The notes beneath the pieces are model-generated. The model saw only the letters and a list, made by a program, of their open reading frames with translations. It was not told the DNA's origin and searched no databases. The position numbers were made by a program, and so were the translations under genes. 64,000 nucleotides of DNA, taken from positions 445,501-509,500 of the forward strand of contig CALSFV010000004.1 of the NCBI GenBank assembly GCA_943737045.1. Reading direction: 5' to 3'. Shown here in pieces: positions 1-10,726 of the stretch (position 1 is the first letter of the stretch; the number at the start of each line of letters is the position of its first letter). Source of the DNA: Parapristionchus giblindavisi (Eukaryota; Nematoda; Chromadorea; Rhabditida; Diplogasteridae).

Positions 1-900
1 CTAAACGATCTTGTCCTAGCGAGACAGATCATGACAGGGGAAGTTAATATAGCCATGTCCTCTATGTATTCATTTAGACCGGTTAGATCTCGAGTCAATA
101 CTTTTGCCATTCATATAGAATTTACCCGTGTCTCTTGTCGTTATCATTCTTTCGCTTTAAGAACCAGTAGATTTTTCAAGAAGTTACCCCCTCACATTAT
201 TTCTAGTTCTTCCCATAGACAATTCAGATCTCTATTGGTACATTCGAATGTATTAAGTGATCTCATTTCTGTGTAAAGTTTTGTATATTTGCTCTTCCTT
301 TAGCACCTATCCATTCCACCTTGTTGCTTATCTCCATTCTGATCTTTGGTCTTGGTCATCTCAACTATCTACAATAACCGAATCCTCACGGTTCCATGCA
401 GCCTCATCCACTGTTCATTCCATGCAGCTTCGTCCACTGCTCCTTGCTCACGCTCCATGTGCAACCAAGATAATCTACGAGTGGGACCACTGATCAAGTA
501 TGGAGATCCTTTTCACCCCTCCCCCCCCCCCATTCCCCAACCCCGCCCCGAGTCACCTTTCATTTATTTCTTTCTTCTAGATAGCGAAGTCAATATCATC
601 ACCTATTTATTTTTGTTCATATAATTTTCATGTGTCGTTGCATGCGTGTGCATGTAGATAAAATATAAATATATAAATATAATTGTGCATCATGGGAATC
701 GGATTCGGTTTGGGATTCCTAGTCGGAATCGTTATGGTTCGTTATGTTGAGTACAAAGAAGGATTCATTTTTTACTTTCATTCCAACAGATCGAAAAACT
801 TCTGATAGTAGAACATTGGATCTTCTTCTATCAACTGAATCGATCTTCTCATCCTTGCTGTTCTTTCTCAGTTCTTCCAATACAGCAGCTCGCCCCAATA
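1..900. repeat. Left copy of a 0.9 kb inverted duplication
   Basis: This block matches the reverse complement of 20293-21188 almost base for base. It holds the terminal coding piece of the orphan gene found whole at 19648-20474, plus its 3' flank with a C-rich run near 520. Homology stops sharply at 900, where a reverse-transcriptase fragment begins. The block is cut by the window edge, so the duplication may extend further left. Confidence 0.9.
719..900 (-). pseudogene. 3' fragment of the orphan gene at 19.6-20.5 kb
   Basis: On the minus strand this reads the last 60 or so residues of the gene at 19648-20474 (LGRAAVLEELRKNSKDEK onward) and ends at the same place with a TAG. It differs by Phe to Leu near the start and Thr to Ser just before the end. 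Upstream of 900 the coding sequence is replaced by reverse-transcriptase sequence, so four of the five exons of the full gene are missing. It is a truncated copy made by the inverted duplication. Confidence 0.8.
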
Positions 901-904
901 CGAC

Positions 905-1107
905 GAGTATACACTTTTTGAACATTTTCAATGACTTTTATCAGCTGTTCCTCATGGGGAGACCAAAGTTCAGAACAATTTTCGAGAATGGGACGGACGT
1001 AGGTCATAAACAGGCGAGAGTATAGTTTAGGACTATTGGAGTGGAAAATGCGATAAATATAAGAGCATCTGGATTTCGCTCTGGCGACAATATTACGAAT
1101 GTGAACC
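905..1107 (-). pseudogene. Non-LTR retrotransposon reverse transcriptase fragment
   Basis: The minus strand is open for about 67 codons and reads the 3' end of a non-LTR (CR1/Jockey/RTE-like) reverse transcriptase. The motif TYVRPILENCSELWSPHEEQ, followed by IKVIENVQKVYTRR, matches the usual 'YVRPiLEY.s.vWsP....iE.VQR.fT' signature of that family. No palm motif or endonuclease is present, so this is a dead fragment. It lies between the inverted repeat and the start of the first SGYGD gene, where the other SGYGD copies carry their TATA box. Confidence 0.75.
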
Positions 1108-1163
1108 GCGAAAGATAAACGACTTTACCAACCATCCACTCACCCTCTCTTCTTTCATCAATC

Positions 1164-2197
1164 ATGATCTACTCATTCCTTCTCTTCTCAACTGTTTTCA
1201 TTGCTAATATATTGGCCCAAGAGGAAGCAGCTGCCCCCTTCCCCACCAGCATAAATGGAAACATAGGTTTACAAGGTGCATACTGTTTCTTCTTAAAATT
1301 AAGAGTTTATTGCATAAAACGTTAGATATTACTTGATGGCATTTCAAAAAGTATATACATTTTGATATTGTTTTATTACGGTATTCTTATTTCCAGGCAG
1401 TGGATACGGTGACGTCTACGGTGGAAAAGTGAAAGAGGGTATATATGGGGCGGGTGGAAGAGTTGGAGGAGGTTTGAATCTTCTTGGAACTGCTGGACTT
1501 GGAAGAAAGAAGAGACAGGTATGCAATACAAGAATATATTCGAAATATTCTTGACTGTTAAAATTATTGTTTTTTTTGCAGTCCGCGACAGCTGGAGCTT
1601 ACGCAAATGCCGCTGGACCTAATGCTCAAGCTACCGCTGTAAGTTATAGAAATTTCATTGAATATCTGAAATATCTTTCTATTCAATTTTTTCTTTATAT
1701 TACTTATTGATTAGTCTCTATTATTCAGAATGCCGTAGCGATCAGTGGACCTGCTGCTGCTCCCGAAGCTCCTGCACAAGAGGACGCTGCAGCCAGGAAG
1801 AAGAGACAGGTACATCATAAGAAATATATAAGAATTTAGATTAATATTCCTAATAATGAGGACCAAAATTATATAATACTTATTCAGACAGCCACCGCTG
1901 GAGCCTACGCAAACGCCAATGGCCCTAATGCTCAAGCTACGGCTGTAAGTTGCTATTTGCATTAAACTTTGCGTCGTTGGCTAAATTTCATAGTGATGCT
2001 TCCAGAACGCCGTCGCTATCAGTGGACCGGCTGCAGCGCCTGAAGCTCCTGCTGCAGATGCAGCACCTGCAGAAGACGAAGCTCAAGCGGAGCCTGCCCG
2101 TCGTCGTAGATCTCCGAGAGATCTGGATCCGGTTTTGGAGCTTCTTAAAGGGACTGTGCAACGAAAAAATGACCTGTACTTATTTTATTCTATTTGA
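1164..2197 (+). CDS. SGYGD-family secreted precursor, copy 1 (6 exons, damaged)
   Basis: Exons 1164-1275, 1397-1518, 1582-1638, 1729-1809, 1888-1944 and 2006-2197 join in frame to 206 residues. A signal peptide (MIYSFLLFSTVF..., cleaved after AQ) is followed by a Gly-rich block starting SGYGDVYGGKVKEG and ending RKKRQ. Then come an Ala-rich block (TAGAYANAAGPNAQATA, NAVAISGPAAAPEAP) ending in a second RKKRQ, another Ala-rich block, and RRRRSPRDLDPVLELL. RKKR and RRRR fit furin-type cleavage sites, so this looks like a peptide precursor; its function is unknown. This copy and the one at 14837-15857 have an extra exon pair. The usual TATA box is missing upstream, and the stop codon has been displaced by an insertion at TTAA (2145), adding a foreign tail of about 14 residues. 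Confidence 0.75.
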
Positions 2198-4325
2198 TTC
2201 GCTGAAAAATATCATTTTCATAAAAAAAATCAATAATCGACCGCTAAGCAGAAAAAAAATAACAAAAAATGAATATTCGCTAAACGCAGTAAACTCGCCT
2301 GAGACGTTCCCTAAACACCACGCACCACAGACCTAGATTCTATTGATTGATTTAGCCAAAAAATGGTTGGCCATTTTATTTTAATTCATTTATTTTCTTT
2401 TGATTTTTTTCCTTTTGCATTGATTGTAACACGGAAAATGACGATTCTGGACAACATTATCCTTCGGATAGTGGTATACTTTACATTTATGCTACTTTTA
2501 TCAACACTGGACAACGTTTTTACTGGTGACACAAGTATTCACAAAATTACACTATCCTCATAGATGCAAGTCTTTATTTGTGTGTGTATGTCATTTATTC
2601 ATTCCTTTCAATCATATAGATTGTATTCAACCATAATTTACGTAAACATTTATATAATATTTATCAAATTGAATAGATATATTCATCCTTTAATCTTCCT
2701 CCTTATTGTTAGATGATGCCGTTGTAATCTGTAAACAGATAAACAATTAATATAAACGTTAGCTTATAATATCACACAATCACCTCTCAAGTAATACCTC
2801 ACAACAAAGACAGAAATAAAGACTACAGCTCAGGTGTTTGATTCCATGCATGATCATGGATACAAGTAAAATCGTGCATCTGTATCATAGGCGGCGGATG
2901 TTTCATGATCATGTGCGAACACTCACAGAAAAAACCCTAGCTCATGTACCCCGTGCACCAAACACTAAACGGTTAGGGTTTGAAGCACTTGTATTTAAGG
3001 GTTTTAAAGCCCTATCTTGAGAACCCTTAAATGCAAGTGTTTCAAACCCTAACCGTTAAGTGTTTGGTGCACAGGGGTACATGAGCTAGGGTTTATTTCT
3101 GTCAGTGAACTTACCATGATCCTGCATAGAATCTCAGAATTCATTCATAATTACGGATAATCTATGCATGATTTGAGCATGTTCCATGGATGAACATGGC
3201 ATTAATTGCACAAATTATCTGTAATGATGCATAGATTCAAACACCTGAGAGAGTGCGATCAGTGGGAACCTAAGACTAAAAGGATAGTCAAACGAAATAT
3301 CGAATCGCATAGAATATATCACGATAACGAGCATAAGTTGTTTCGTAGAGTGAACAAGTAAACCATAAACAGTTAATAAATAAAAGCTTGAAATGTACCT
3401 GTAGTAGTTTCCTTCTTGGATGCAGCCTGAACATCAAGTAGTCGTCAACGTTGTACTCGAACTCTGTACGTAACATTATTATTTAAGAAAAATATCAATG
3501 AAAGCAAGTGGCAATGTTAATTAAACGCTTACAAGTTCTTGCACTCATGAGTTACATTTTTGTCAACGTGTAACACGCTTAAATCTTGCGTTATTGATAG
3601 ACTGCTGCTTAGTGAACACAATATCAGTCACATGACTCTAATAATAGCCTAATACTACTGATATTCACTTATTAAACAACAACAGTAACTGCTGTTATAC
3701 ATCATTCAGATAAATTGCAAGAGTCCTACCTTTTTATTCTTTCCTCCTCCATCCAGTACTCCAGAAGTTGGACCGATCAAAGGGTGGCATATTAACTATA
3801 AACAGAATCATGAATTGACCAAAAATGAAAGTAAATGCGTATATAGTTATGGAAAACTCAGGTAATTCGATCAAAGCTTGACGAACTTAACTTAAGTTCG
3901 TCAAACTCTTTGCAAGTAAATGGACTTATTCTAGTGAATATAGACGAGTAGGCGTCTCAACACTCATTCTCTAGTCAGGGGTTAACGATTAGAAATAAAA
4001 ATAGCGACAAAAAACAAAGTAATAAAAGCAAAACAACGATGACAGTAAAAACGTAACTCAGAGCAAGATCTTACAGCGCAAAATGTGCGCTGCAAAATCT
4101 TTCAAGCCAATCAATTCACTAAACCGTATGACTTTTTCGTCCAAGGCGGGTTTCCGTTGTTTATCTTATCACGAAATGATTTTATTTATTTGAATTGAAA
4201 AATAAAATATTTAGAGTACATTATTTCTTTTCATATTTCGTCAAGACTGGCCTTGGGTCAATATAGATCGAAAACAATAAAGAAAAAAATAGTAAAAATA
4301 TTCGTCAGATCGTTTCATACTTCCT
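2149..4325. mobile_element. 2.2 kb TTAA-flanked insertion in the last SGYGD exon
   Basis: The 3' end of copy 1 (gagcttcTTAA) resumes at 4326 as TTAActaatatattattt, which is continuous in the paralogs at 14837 and 13517. The 2177 bases between are therefore an insertion flanked by TTAA on both sides, the target duplicated by piggyBac-type elements. The first 16 bases and the reverse complement of the last 16 agree at 12 positions (AGGGACTGTGCAACGA and AGGAAGTATGAAACGA). No transposase reading frame is visible, so it is non-autonomous. It carries a nested palindromic MITE at 2829-3249. Confidence 0.7.
2829..3249. mobile_element. Palindromic MITE with CTCAGGTGTTTGA ends
   Basis: The ends are inverted copies (ctcaggtgtttga and tcaaacacctgag). 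The interior holds a long inverted pair around 2935-3095, including the shared motifs ctagctcatgtacccc and tttggtgcac. It is nested inside the TTAA-flanked insertion. The core contains ggttaggg runs, but they belong to the palindrome arms and do not form a telomere array. Confidence 0.7.
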
Positions 4326-4783
4326 TTAACTAATATATTATTTGTGGATATGAAATAATTTTGTTGTATATTCTGTACTTTCTACTAATGTACATTGCTT
4401 CATTTATCTATTCAATTTCATTCAAATAATGTACGTATGAATCGATTTATTACTGCTCTACATTTACACTGTTACACGCATTTGATTATCAGTCTAATAT
4501 TTATTATCACGGACAGTACGAGACATAACGATAAGACATAAATGATGAAAGGAAATCCTACTTGAAGTATAAGAAAATTCAATTTCCGAGTCAACGAGAA
4601 AATAATGATATTCAGAAATTTTACCGTGGAATAATTATACCTTAATTATTAAAACGTCGTCGCCAGCGTCGCCGGTTCTAAACCTTCTATTCTCACTTTA
4701 TCTGACCCATGAGAGTATTTCATAATTCATATTTATCCGTGTATCTTCTGTGATAGCCAACACCATTGCGCATTCCTTTCAAA
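4326..4783. other. Orphaned 3' flank of SGYGD copy 1
   Basis: The first 150 bases are the displaced 3' flank of copy 1, matching the reverse complement of about 14650-14836 and 13370-13516. The rest, to the MITE at 4784, has no gene that I can support. Confidence 0.6.
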
Positions 4784-4914
4784 GGGACCGAAACCTTTGT
4801 CAACGGTCTCTTCAGCGGCCTACGCTCTCTCATTGTTGAACAGAGAAATACTGTGCGTAATGAAGAGACCACTGAGAGAGTTCACTATCCCTTTAAGGGG
4901 AGGGGGGTCCCACC
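4784..4914. mobile_element. Palindromic MITE (GGGACC ends), full copy
   Basis: The element runs from gggaccgaaac to ggggtccc. Internally it has the inverted motifs caacggtctcttc and gaagagaccactg. Close relatives lie at 60097-60224 and, split in two, at 18540-18624 with 22018-22075. Confidence 0.65.
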
Positions 4915-5221
4915 AGGTCAATATGGACTTTTCATTTAAGAATATCATGATATCAGTCGTTGTTGTCTATCCTAGTGGATATTTGGTCATAACCTTTCCT
5001 ATATATGACTCCTCCCGGTTCAGAGTTTCTCATCATTCGTACTCTCATAACGTACTGTTGTTATCAATAATATTCTCGCGCTGATTATTGTTTACTGTAC
5101 ATTATTGATAAAGCTTTCACTCTCGACGTATCTTTGAATTGATTGACATGAGGATCAAGGAACGGTCGCTTGAATGACAGCTCGACGTTAGTGGGTGGAT
5201 GAACTTCGAGAGAGGTCATGA

Positions 5222-5303
5222 GCAGCGATGTCAGAGTGGTTAAGGAGATTGACTAGAAATCAATTGGGCTCTGCCCGCGTAGGTTCGAATCCTGCTCGCT
5301 GCG
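5222..5303 (+). tRNA. tRNA-Ser (AGA), D-stem variant
   Basis: The 82-base sequence folds as a type II serine tRNA: acceptor GCAGCGA with TCGCTGC, loop CTAGAAA with anticodon AGA, long variable arm, and box B GGTTCGAATCC. Position 5233 is A where all intact copies have C, which breaks the last D-stem pair and changes box A. It may be weakened or inactive. The upstream 120 bases are the same as those upstream of the copy at 34036. Confidence 0.85.
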
Positions 5304-5309
5304 AATATT

Positions 5310-5900
5310 TTAGCTAGTTATTACTCCACTCCTACTCCTACTCCACCATTTTACTCCAGAAAAATCTGACACATTTTGGAATTTCAGACTTGTCTATCCA
5401 TGATCAGCGCAAATTTGGCATAAAGTAGCCGCCGAGGTCCGCTCCATTTTGAAATGTCATGCAGTGGGTTTTCATCCGGTCGGTTCTAATCCCGTATGTT
5501 CAAACTCACTGGGTACCTATGCTCTCAGTTCTCATCCGGTTGCTTCATGTTCTCATCCAGCCGGTTCTCACGTTCGGTTCTCAGTCAACGCTTCTCATTC
5601 CACCTAGTGTCGAAAATAGTGGCTTCATAGTTAGGCATTCACGAAATATCACCACATGCACTTTTTGGATCCTAACCTTGATCGATATCACAGAATCACA
5701 TAAAATCTATTCATTATCACAATTCAACTACGATCCGGTAATTAGCGCCGAAATATGATTCAACATGGAAATTCATAAATATGTCGACAATGACTAGTGG
5801 ACCTTATGTATGGTAGTAACAACAGTGCCTGAATCCACGTGGTACAAAACGAGAAGATAGATAGTCAGTTAGGAGATGTTAATGAGTTAATAGTTTATGA
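5310..5900. other. Outer left arm of palindrome 1, no gene seen
   Basis: This stretch contains degenerate matches to 12350-12500 on the other arm, for example around 5740-5860. No splice-supported gene is visible; the small reading frame at 5459-5758 has no supporting features. Confidence 0.5.
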
Positions 5901-6089
5901 TACAATGGACAAAAATAAAATTAATGCTTTTAAGTCTACCGTTAAAGTACCGTCAATGCTGGTCAAGCTATTAAAGTACACTTGAAGATTAAAAGTACGG
6001 GTAATCCGTAGTATTTTTTCATATTAATATCGGATGATTTCTTGTTCCATTGCACTCATCTTTATCCATTTTACTATCGCCTACTCTAC

Positions 6090-6096
6090 TATATAA
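6090..6096 (+). promoter_or_regulatory. TATA box of SGYGD copy 2
   Basis: TATATAA lies 51 bases before the ATG within the block ctactctactatataacca, which is conserved upstream of most SGYGD copies. Confidence 0.7.
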
Positions 6097-6146
6097 CCAT
6101 ACTCCATTCCTTTACCAACCATCCACTTTCTGTTCTTTCATCAATC

Positions 6147-7051
6147 ATGATCTACTCATTCCTTCTCTTCTCAACTCTTCTCGTCACCAATGCATTTGCT
6201 CAAGACATCGATCTAAATGGTACCTTGGCACAATGTTACATCTTCAATTGATGATTTTTAATGAAAAAAATATAGTGAAGTTGATCGATTACCGTATTCA
6301 AATGTTTATTGATTGATTATCGTGTTTTCAGGTAGTGGATACGGTGACGTCTACGGTGGACAGGTAAAAGAAGGTGTCTATGGAGCTGGTGGAAGAGTTG
6401 GAGGAGGTAATAATTATTTATTTATTTATTTATTATATTATATATAATGAGAAGGGTGATATGTATAAGGGCAGAAAAGGGATAGATGAATTTCGGTCGT
6501 ATAAATTGATTTCTGCTTTATTTGTTTTTTTGGTTTACATAGTTATTACATTTACAGTTCATTTCTGGATAAAACCATATTGTTCATGTATAAATATTTC
6601 TAATGAAAAAAATGAATGATTATAGATTTACATACCAAAGGTTTGAATCTTCTTGAACTTGTTGGACTTGGAAGGAAGAAGAGACAGGTATTCATTTTAT
6701 GAAATGTTCTTGCTGATTTCGATATTCGAAATATTGCGGACTAAAATTAAATAATAATAATTCAGTCAGCCACGGCTGGAGCATACGCCAACGCCAATGG
6801 ACCTGATGCTCAAGCTACTGCTGTGAGTCGAAATTCTCATTGATCAATATAATATAAATCTACATATAATATCGATAATGATTCTTCCAATATTGATTAT
6901 TCAGAATGCCGTCGCAATCAGTGGACCGGCTGCTGCGCCTGAAGCTCCTGCAGCAGATGAAGCTCCCGTAGAAGATGCAGCTCCTGCAGAGGCTGCCCGT
7001 CGTCGTAGATCTATGAGAAACCAAGACTCGGTTTTAGAGCTATTCCATTAA
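6147..7051 (+). CDS. SGYGD-family secreted precursor, copy 2
   Basis: Exons 6147-6219, 6332-6406, 6641-6687, 6766-6822 and 6905-7051 give 132 residues. Signal peptide MIYSFLLFSTLLVTNAFAQ is followed by a short DIDLNG linker instead of the EEAAPFPTSINGN segment of other copies. Then come SGYGDVYGGQVKEGVYG, RKKRQ, TAGAYANANGPDAQATA, NAVAISGPAAAPEAP and RRRRSMRNQDSVLELFH. An extra intron (6407-6640) splits the Gly-rich exon; no other copy except its mirror has it. The Gly-rich block ends LLELVGLGRKKRQ rather than LLGTAGLGRKKRQ. The ATG follows the conserved catcaatc context. A mirrored copy lies at 9563-10467. Confidence 0.85.
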
Positions 7052-7713
7052 TTGTTTGTGTTGTAATTTTATGAATTGATTTTATTGTATATTCTATGAT
7101 TTCTTATGATCTACTTTTCTATACAGTTATACAAATAATTTGTATTTTCTCAACGTACGCATGCAAGCAAAGAGTTTGAAATGTAAAGTAGATTTATTTT
7201 TCGAATGGACCTTTCCTGTCCATACATAGTGCATGTAAACCGAAACAAATTCAAAAGCACCGAAGGAAATAATATCGGGGACAAAGATGTATAGAGCGTT
7301 GGAAGTCGCTGTGTCGGATCGGTTATTCCAAGCTGTGTGACATTACAAAGGTGACAATGACATTGTTCGAGCTTCATTGAAAGTATTATAAATGGTTTTG
7401 TTTGCCCATTGCCCGAAACACCATAGGGCACACTATTAGCTAACATATATTTATTTTAAAATTTACTCTTAAAGTGCAATCAAGCATATAATACATCTAT
7501 TTATATTTTTTATTATATGATTTCTAATTATCATAACTTGAAATGGAGCAGATCTGTGATCAATTAGACCCCTCGATGGCTTTTCAAACTCATAATTCAC
7601 CGTTCTCACCGTTCTTACAATCGCGATAGACGGACTCGATTTGATTAACAAGAAATTCTGGGACTATAAAGCTTGATTGACACTATTTGAGTAAATGCTA
7701 ATGAGAAGCATAT
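7052..7713. other. Downstream flank of copy 2, no gene seen
   Basis: The stretch is mirrored at 8901-9562. A reading frame of 98 codons at 7150-7446 is present in both arms, but it has no splice or promoter support and I do not call it. Confidence 0.5.
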
Positions 7714-7795
7714 GCAGCGATGTCCGAGTGGTTAAGGAGATTGACTAGAAATCAATTGGGCTCTGCCCGCGTAGGTTCGAATCCTGCTCGCTGCG
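7714..7795 (+). tRNA. tRNA-Ser (AGA)
   Basis: Intact 82-base type II serine tRNA with a paired 7-base acceptor, intact D-stem (TCC with GGA), loop CTAGAAA giving anticodon AGA, and box B GGTTCGAATCC. It is mirrored at 8819-8900. Confidence 0.95.
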
Positions 7796-8068
7796 AATAG
7801 TTTCGCAATCTAATGGATTTATTCTTTTTCCTAACGCTTGAAGAAGAAGAAAAACGTATATTTACCGTATAGGGCACAGCGTTTCAGCACTGTGGGGAGA
7901 GCGGACACAGAATTTTTGGCAAGATGCCAATATTGCGCATCAACTGAGCGGGGCGGAGTCTCTCTCCTCCGCGCCCTTGCATGCGTCGCGTGTCGCGTCG
8001 CGTGTGTGTCTAACTGTCTGCACTCTCTCTCGCGCGCGTTGTCTCTCTTTTTCTCTCGTCGCCTCGCT

Positions 8069-8158
8069 AGCAGTTCCAAGAAGATTCAAACCTCCTCCAA
8101 CTCTTCCACCCGCCCCATACACACCTTCTTTCAATTTTCCACCGTAGACATCACGCTG
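8069..8158 (-). pseudogene. SGYGD exon 2 fragment in palindrome arm
   Basis: On the minus strand this is an isolated piece of the Gly-rich exon (GDVYGGKLKEGVYGAGGRVG, GGLNLLGTA). It is joined on both sides to unrelated sequence. It has no start, no splice signals and no basic site. The same fragment appears mirrored at 8519-8609, so it was in place before the palindrome formed. Confidence 0.75.
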
Positions 8159-8205
8159 TGTAGGGGGTGGAAATAAGACTATCCTTGGACAATATAGTGA
8201 CAAGG

Positions 8206-8460
8206 ACGGGAATCGAACCAGTGATAATTCACTAGATTTTTCAATCACTAGCCTAGCATCGATCACCCGCTGGACTTGGTGTACCTTGAATAACGGGAAC
8301 CATACCTTTACCTTTTACATCACTAGCCGTCTCATATCAATAATTGTCACTACGCAATGAATCGTCAAAGATTGGGATCATACTGCATCGGCGGCTCAAT
8401 CGGGAGCGCATCTGACTATCACCCCCATACACCATACCCCTGGTTACCCCTGGTTCGATT
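8206..8460. repeat. Palindrome 1 spacer with SINE-like tail
   Basis: The centre contains ctagcctagcatcgatcacccgc and ccttgaataacggg, a tail shared with 23110-23280 and 56128-56283. A box-B-like ggttcgattcccg lies at about 8452. It resembles a tRNA-derived short repeat sitting at the palindrome tip. Confidence 0.5.
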
Positions 8461-8518
8461 CCCGTCCTTGTCACTATATTGTCCAAGGATAGTCTTATTT
8501 CCACCCCCTACACAGCGT

Positions 8519-8609
8519 GATGTCTACGGTGGAAAATTGAAAGAAGGTGTGTATGGGGCGGGTGGAAGAGTTGGAGGAGGTTTGAATCTTCTTGGAACTG
8601 CTAGCGAGG
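8519..8609 (+). pseudogene. SGYGD exon 2 fragment, mirrored copy
   Basis: Plus-strand partner of the fragment at 8069-8158, reading GDVYGGKLKEGVYGAGGRVG and then diverging after LLGTA. It lies inside a 170-codon open frame (8357-8869), but that frame runs through repeat and tRNA sequence and is not a gene. Confidence 0.75.
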
Positions 8610-8818
8610 CGTCGAGAGAAAAAGAGAGACAACGCGCGCGAGAGAGAGTGCAAACAGTTAGAGACTCAGTTGATGCGCAATATTGGCATCTTGCCAAAAA
8701 TTCTGTGTCCGCTCTCCCCACAGTGCTGAAACGCTGTGCCCTATACGGTAAATATACGTTTTTTCTTCTTCTTCAAGCGTTAGGAAAAAGAATAAATCCA
8801 TTAGATTGCAAAACTATT

Positions 8819-8900
8819 CGCAGCGAGCAGGATTCGAACCTACGCGGGCAGAGCCCAATTGATTTCTAGTCAATCTCCTTAACCACTCGGACATCGCTGC
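8819..8900 (-). tRNA. tRNA-Ser (AGA), mirrored copy
   Basis: Intact reverse-strand partner of the tRNA at 7714-7795 with the same 82 bases and anticodon AGA. Confidence 0.95.
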
Positions 8901-9562
8901 ATACGCTTCTCATTAGCATTTACTCAAATAGTGTCAATCAAGCTTTATAGTCCCAGAATTTCTTGTTAATCAAATCGAGTCCGTCTATCGTGATTGTAAG
9001 AACGGTGAGAATGGTGAATTATGAGTTTGAAAAGCCATCGAGGGGTCTAATTGATCACAGATCTGCTCCATTTCAAGTTATGATAATTAGAAATCATATA
9101 ATAAAAAATATAAATAGATGAATTATATGCTTGATTGCACTTTAAGAGTAAATTTTAAAATAAATATATGTTAGCTAATAGTGTGCCCTATGGTGTTTCG
9201 GGCAATGGGCAAACAAAACCATTTATAATACTTTCAATGAAGCTCGAACAATGTCATTGTCACCTTTGTAATGTCACGCAGCTTGGAATAACCGATCCGA
9301 CACAGCGACTTCCAACGCTCTATACATCTTTGTCCCCGATATTATTTCCTTCGGTGCTTTTGAATTTGTTTCGGTTTACATGCACTATGTATGGACAGGA
9401 AAGGTCCATTCGAAAAATAAATCTACTTTACATTTCAAACTCTTTGCTTGCATGCGTACGTTGAGAAAATACAAATTATTTGTATAACTGTATAGAAAAG
9501 TAGATCATAAGAAATCATAGAATATACAATAAAATCAATTCATAAAATTACAACACAAACAA

Positions 9563-10467
9563 TTAATGGAATAGCTCTAAAACCGAGTCTTGGTTTCTCA
9601 TAGATCTACGACGACGGGCAGCCTCTGCAGGAGCTGCATCTTCTACGGGAGCTTCATCTGCTGCAGGAGCTTCAGGCGCAGCAGCCGGTCCACTGATTGC
9701 GACGGCATTCTGAAAAATCAATATTGGAAGAATCATTATCGATATTATATGTAGATTTATATTATATTGATCAATGAGAATTTCGACTCACAGCAGTAGC
9801 TTGAGCATCAGGTCCATTTTCGTTGGCGTATGCTCCAGCCGTGGCTGACTGAATTATTATTATTTAATTTTAGTCCGCAATATTTCGAATATCGAAATCA
9901 GCAAGAACATTTCATAAAATGAATACCTGTCTCTTCTTCCTTCCAAGTCCAACAAGTTCAAGAAGATTCAAACCTTTGGTATGTAAATCTATAATCATTC
10001 ATTTTTTTCATTAGAAATATTTATACATGAACAATATGGTTTTATCCAGAAATGAACTGTAAATGTAATAACTATGTAAACCAAAAAAACAAATAAAGCA
10101 GAAATCAATTTATACGACCGAAATTCATCTATCCCTTTTCTGCCCTTATACATATCACCCTTCTCATTATATATAATATAATAAATAAATAAATAAATAA
10201 TTATTACCTCCTCCAACTCTTCCACCAGCTCCATAGACACCTTCTTTTACCTGTCCACCGTAGACGTCACCGTATCCACTACCTGAAAACACGATAATCA
10301 ATCAATAAACATTTGAATACGGTAATCGATCAACTTCACTATATTTTTTTCATTAAAAATCATCAATTGAAGATGTAACATTGTGCCAAGGTACCATTTA
10401 GATCGATGTCTTGAGCAAATGCATTGGTGACGAGAAGAGTTGAGAAGAGAAGGAATGAGTAGATCAT
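9563..10467 (-). CDS. SGYGD-family secreted precursor, copy 3 (mirror of copy 2)
   Basis: Exons on the minus strand are 10467-10395, 10282-10208, 9973-9927, 9848-9792 and 9709-9563, each the same length as in copy 2, giving 132 residues. All splice sites are preserved. One visible protein difference is Ala to Glu in the Ala-rich block (AYANEN instead of AYANAN). Complete conservation of exon lengths and junctions means both copies could be expressed. It has its own TATATAA box at 10518-10524, so it does not depend on the partner's promoter. Confidence 0.85.
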
Positions 10468-10517
10468 GATTGATGAAAGAACAGAAAGTGGATGGTTGGT
10501 AAAGGAATGGAGTATGG

Positions 10518-10524
10518 TTATATA
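10518..10524 (-). promoter_or_regulatory. TATA box of SGYGD copy 3
   Basis: TATATAA on the minus strand, 51 bases before the ATG at 10467, in the same conserved block as the other copies. Confidence 0.7.
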
Positions 10525-10726
10525 GTAGAGTAGGCGATAGTAAAATGGATAAAGATGAGTGCAATGGAACAATAAATCATCCGATATTACTATGAAAAGA
10601 CTACGGATTACCCGTACTTTTAATCTACACGTGTACTTTATTAGCTTGATCATCGTTGACGGTACTTTAATGGTACACTTTAAATGTATTAAATTTAATA
10701 TTTTTCATTGTATCATAACTGACCAC

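Larger units (their letters stand above)
5900..8220. repeat. Palindrome 1, left inner arm
   Basis: Coordinates pair with 8455-10715 with a constant sum of 16614 across 5.99-7.83 kb (for example start codons 6147/10467, tRNAs 7714/8900). This means no net length change over that stretch. Nearer the centre the sum shifts to about 16671, showing a 57-base indel. A spacer of about 230 bases (8220-8455) separates the arms. Confidence 0.95.
8455..10715. repeat. Palindrome 1, right inner arm
   Basis: Inverted partner of 5900-8220, carrying the mirrored tRNA-Ser and SGYGD copy. It ends where a hAT element with an 8-base target duplication has inserted at 10727; homology to the left arm resumes beyond 12350. 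Confidence 0.95.

Noticed and set aside
2930..3110. ggttaggg and ccctaac motifs suggesting telomeric repeats
   Set aside because: They are not tandem, occur once per arm of a MITE hairpin, and do not match the TTAGGC repeat usual in nematodes.
7150..7446. A 98-codon minus-strand frame preserved as a mirror at 9168-9464
   Set aside because: Preservation reflects recent palindrome duplication. There is no start context, promoter, splice pattern or recognisable motif.
8357..8869. A 170-codon open frame, the longest short-range plus-strand frame near palindrome 1
   Set aside because: It runs through a SINE-like tail, an exon fragment and the antisense of a tRNA; it has no codon or splice support.
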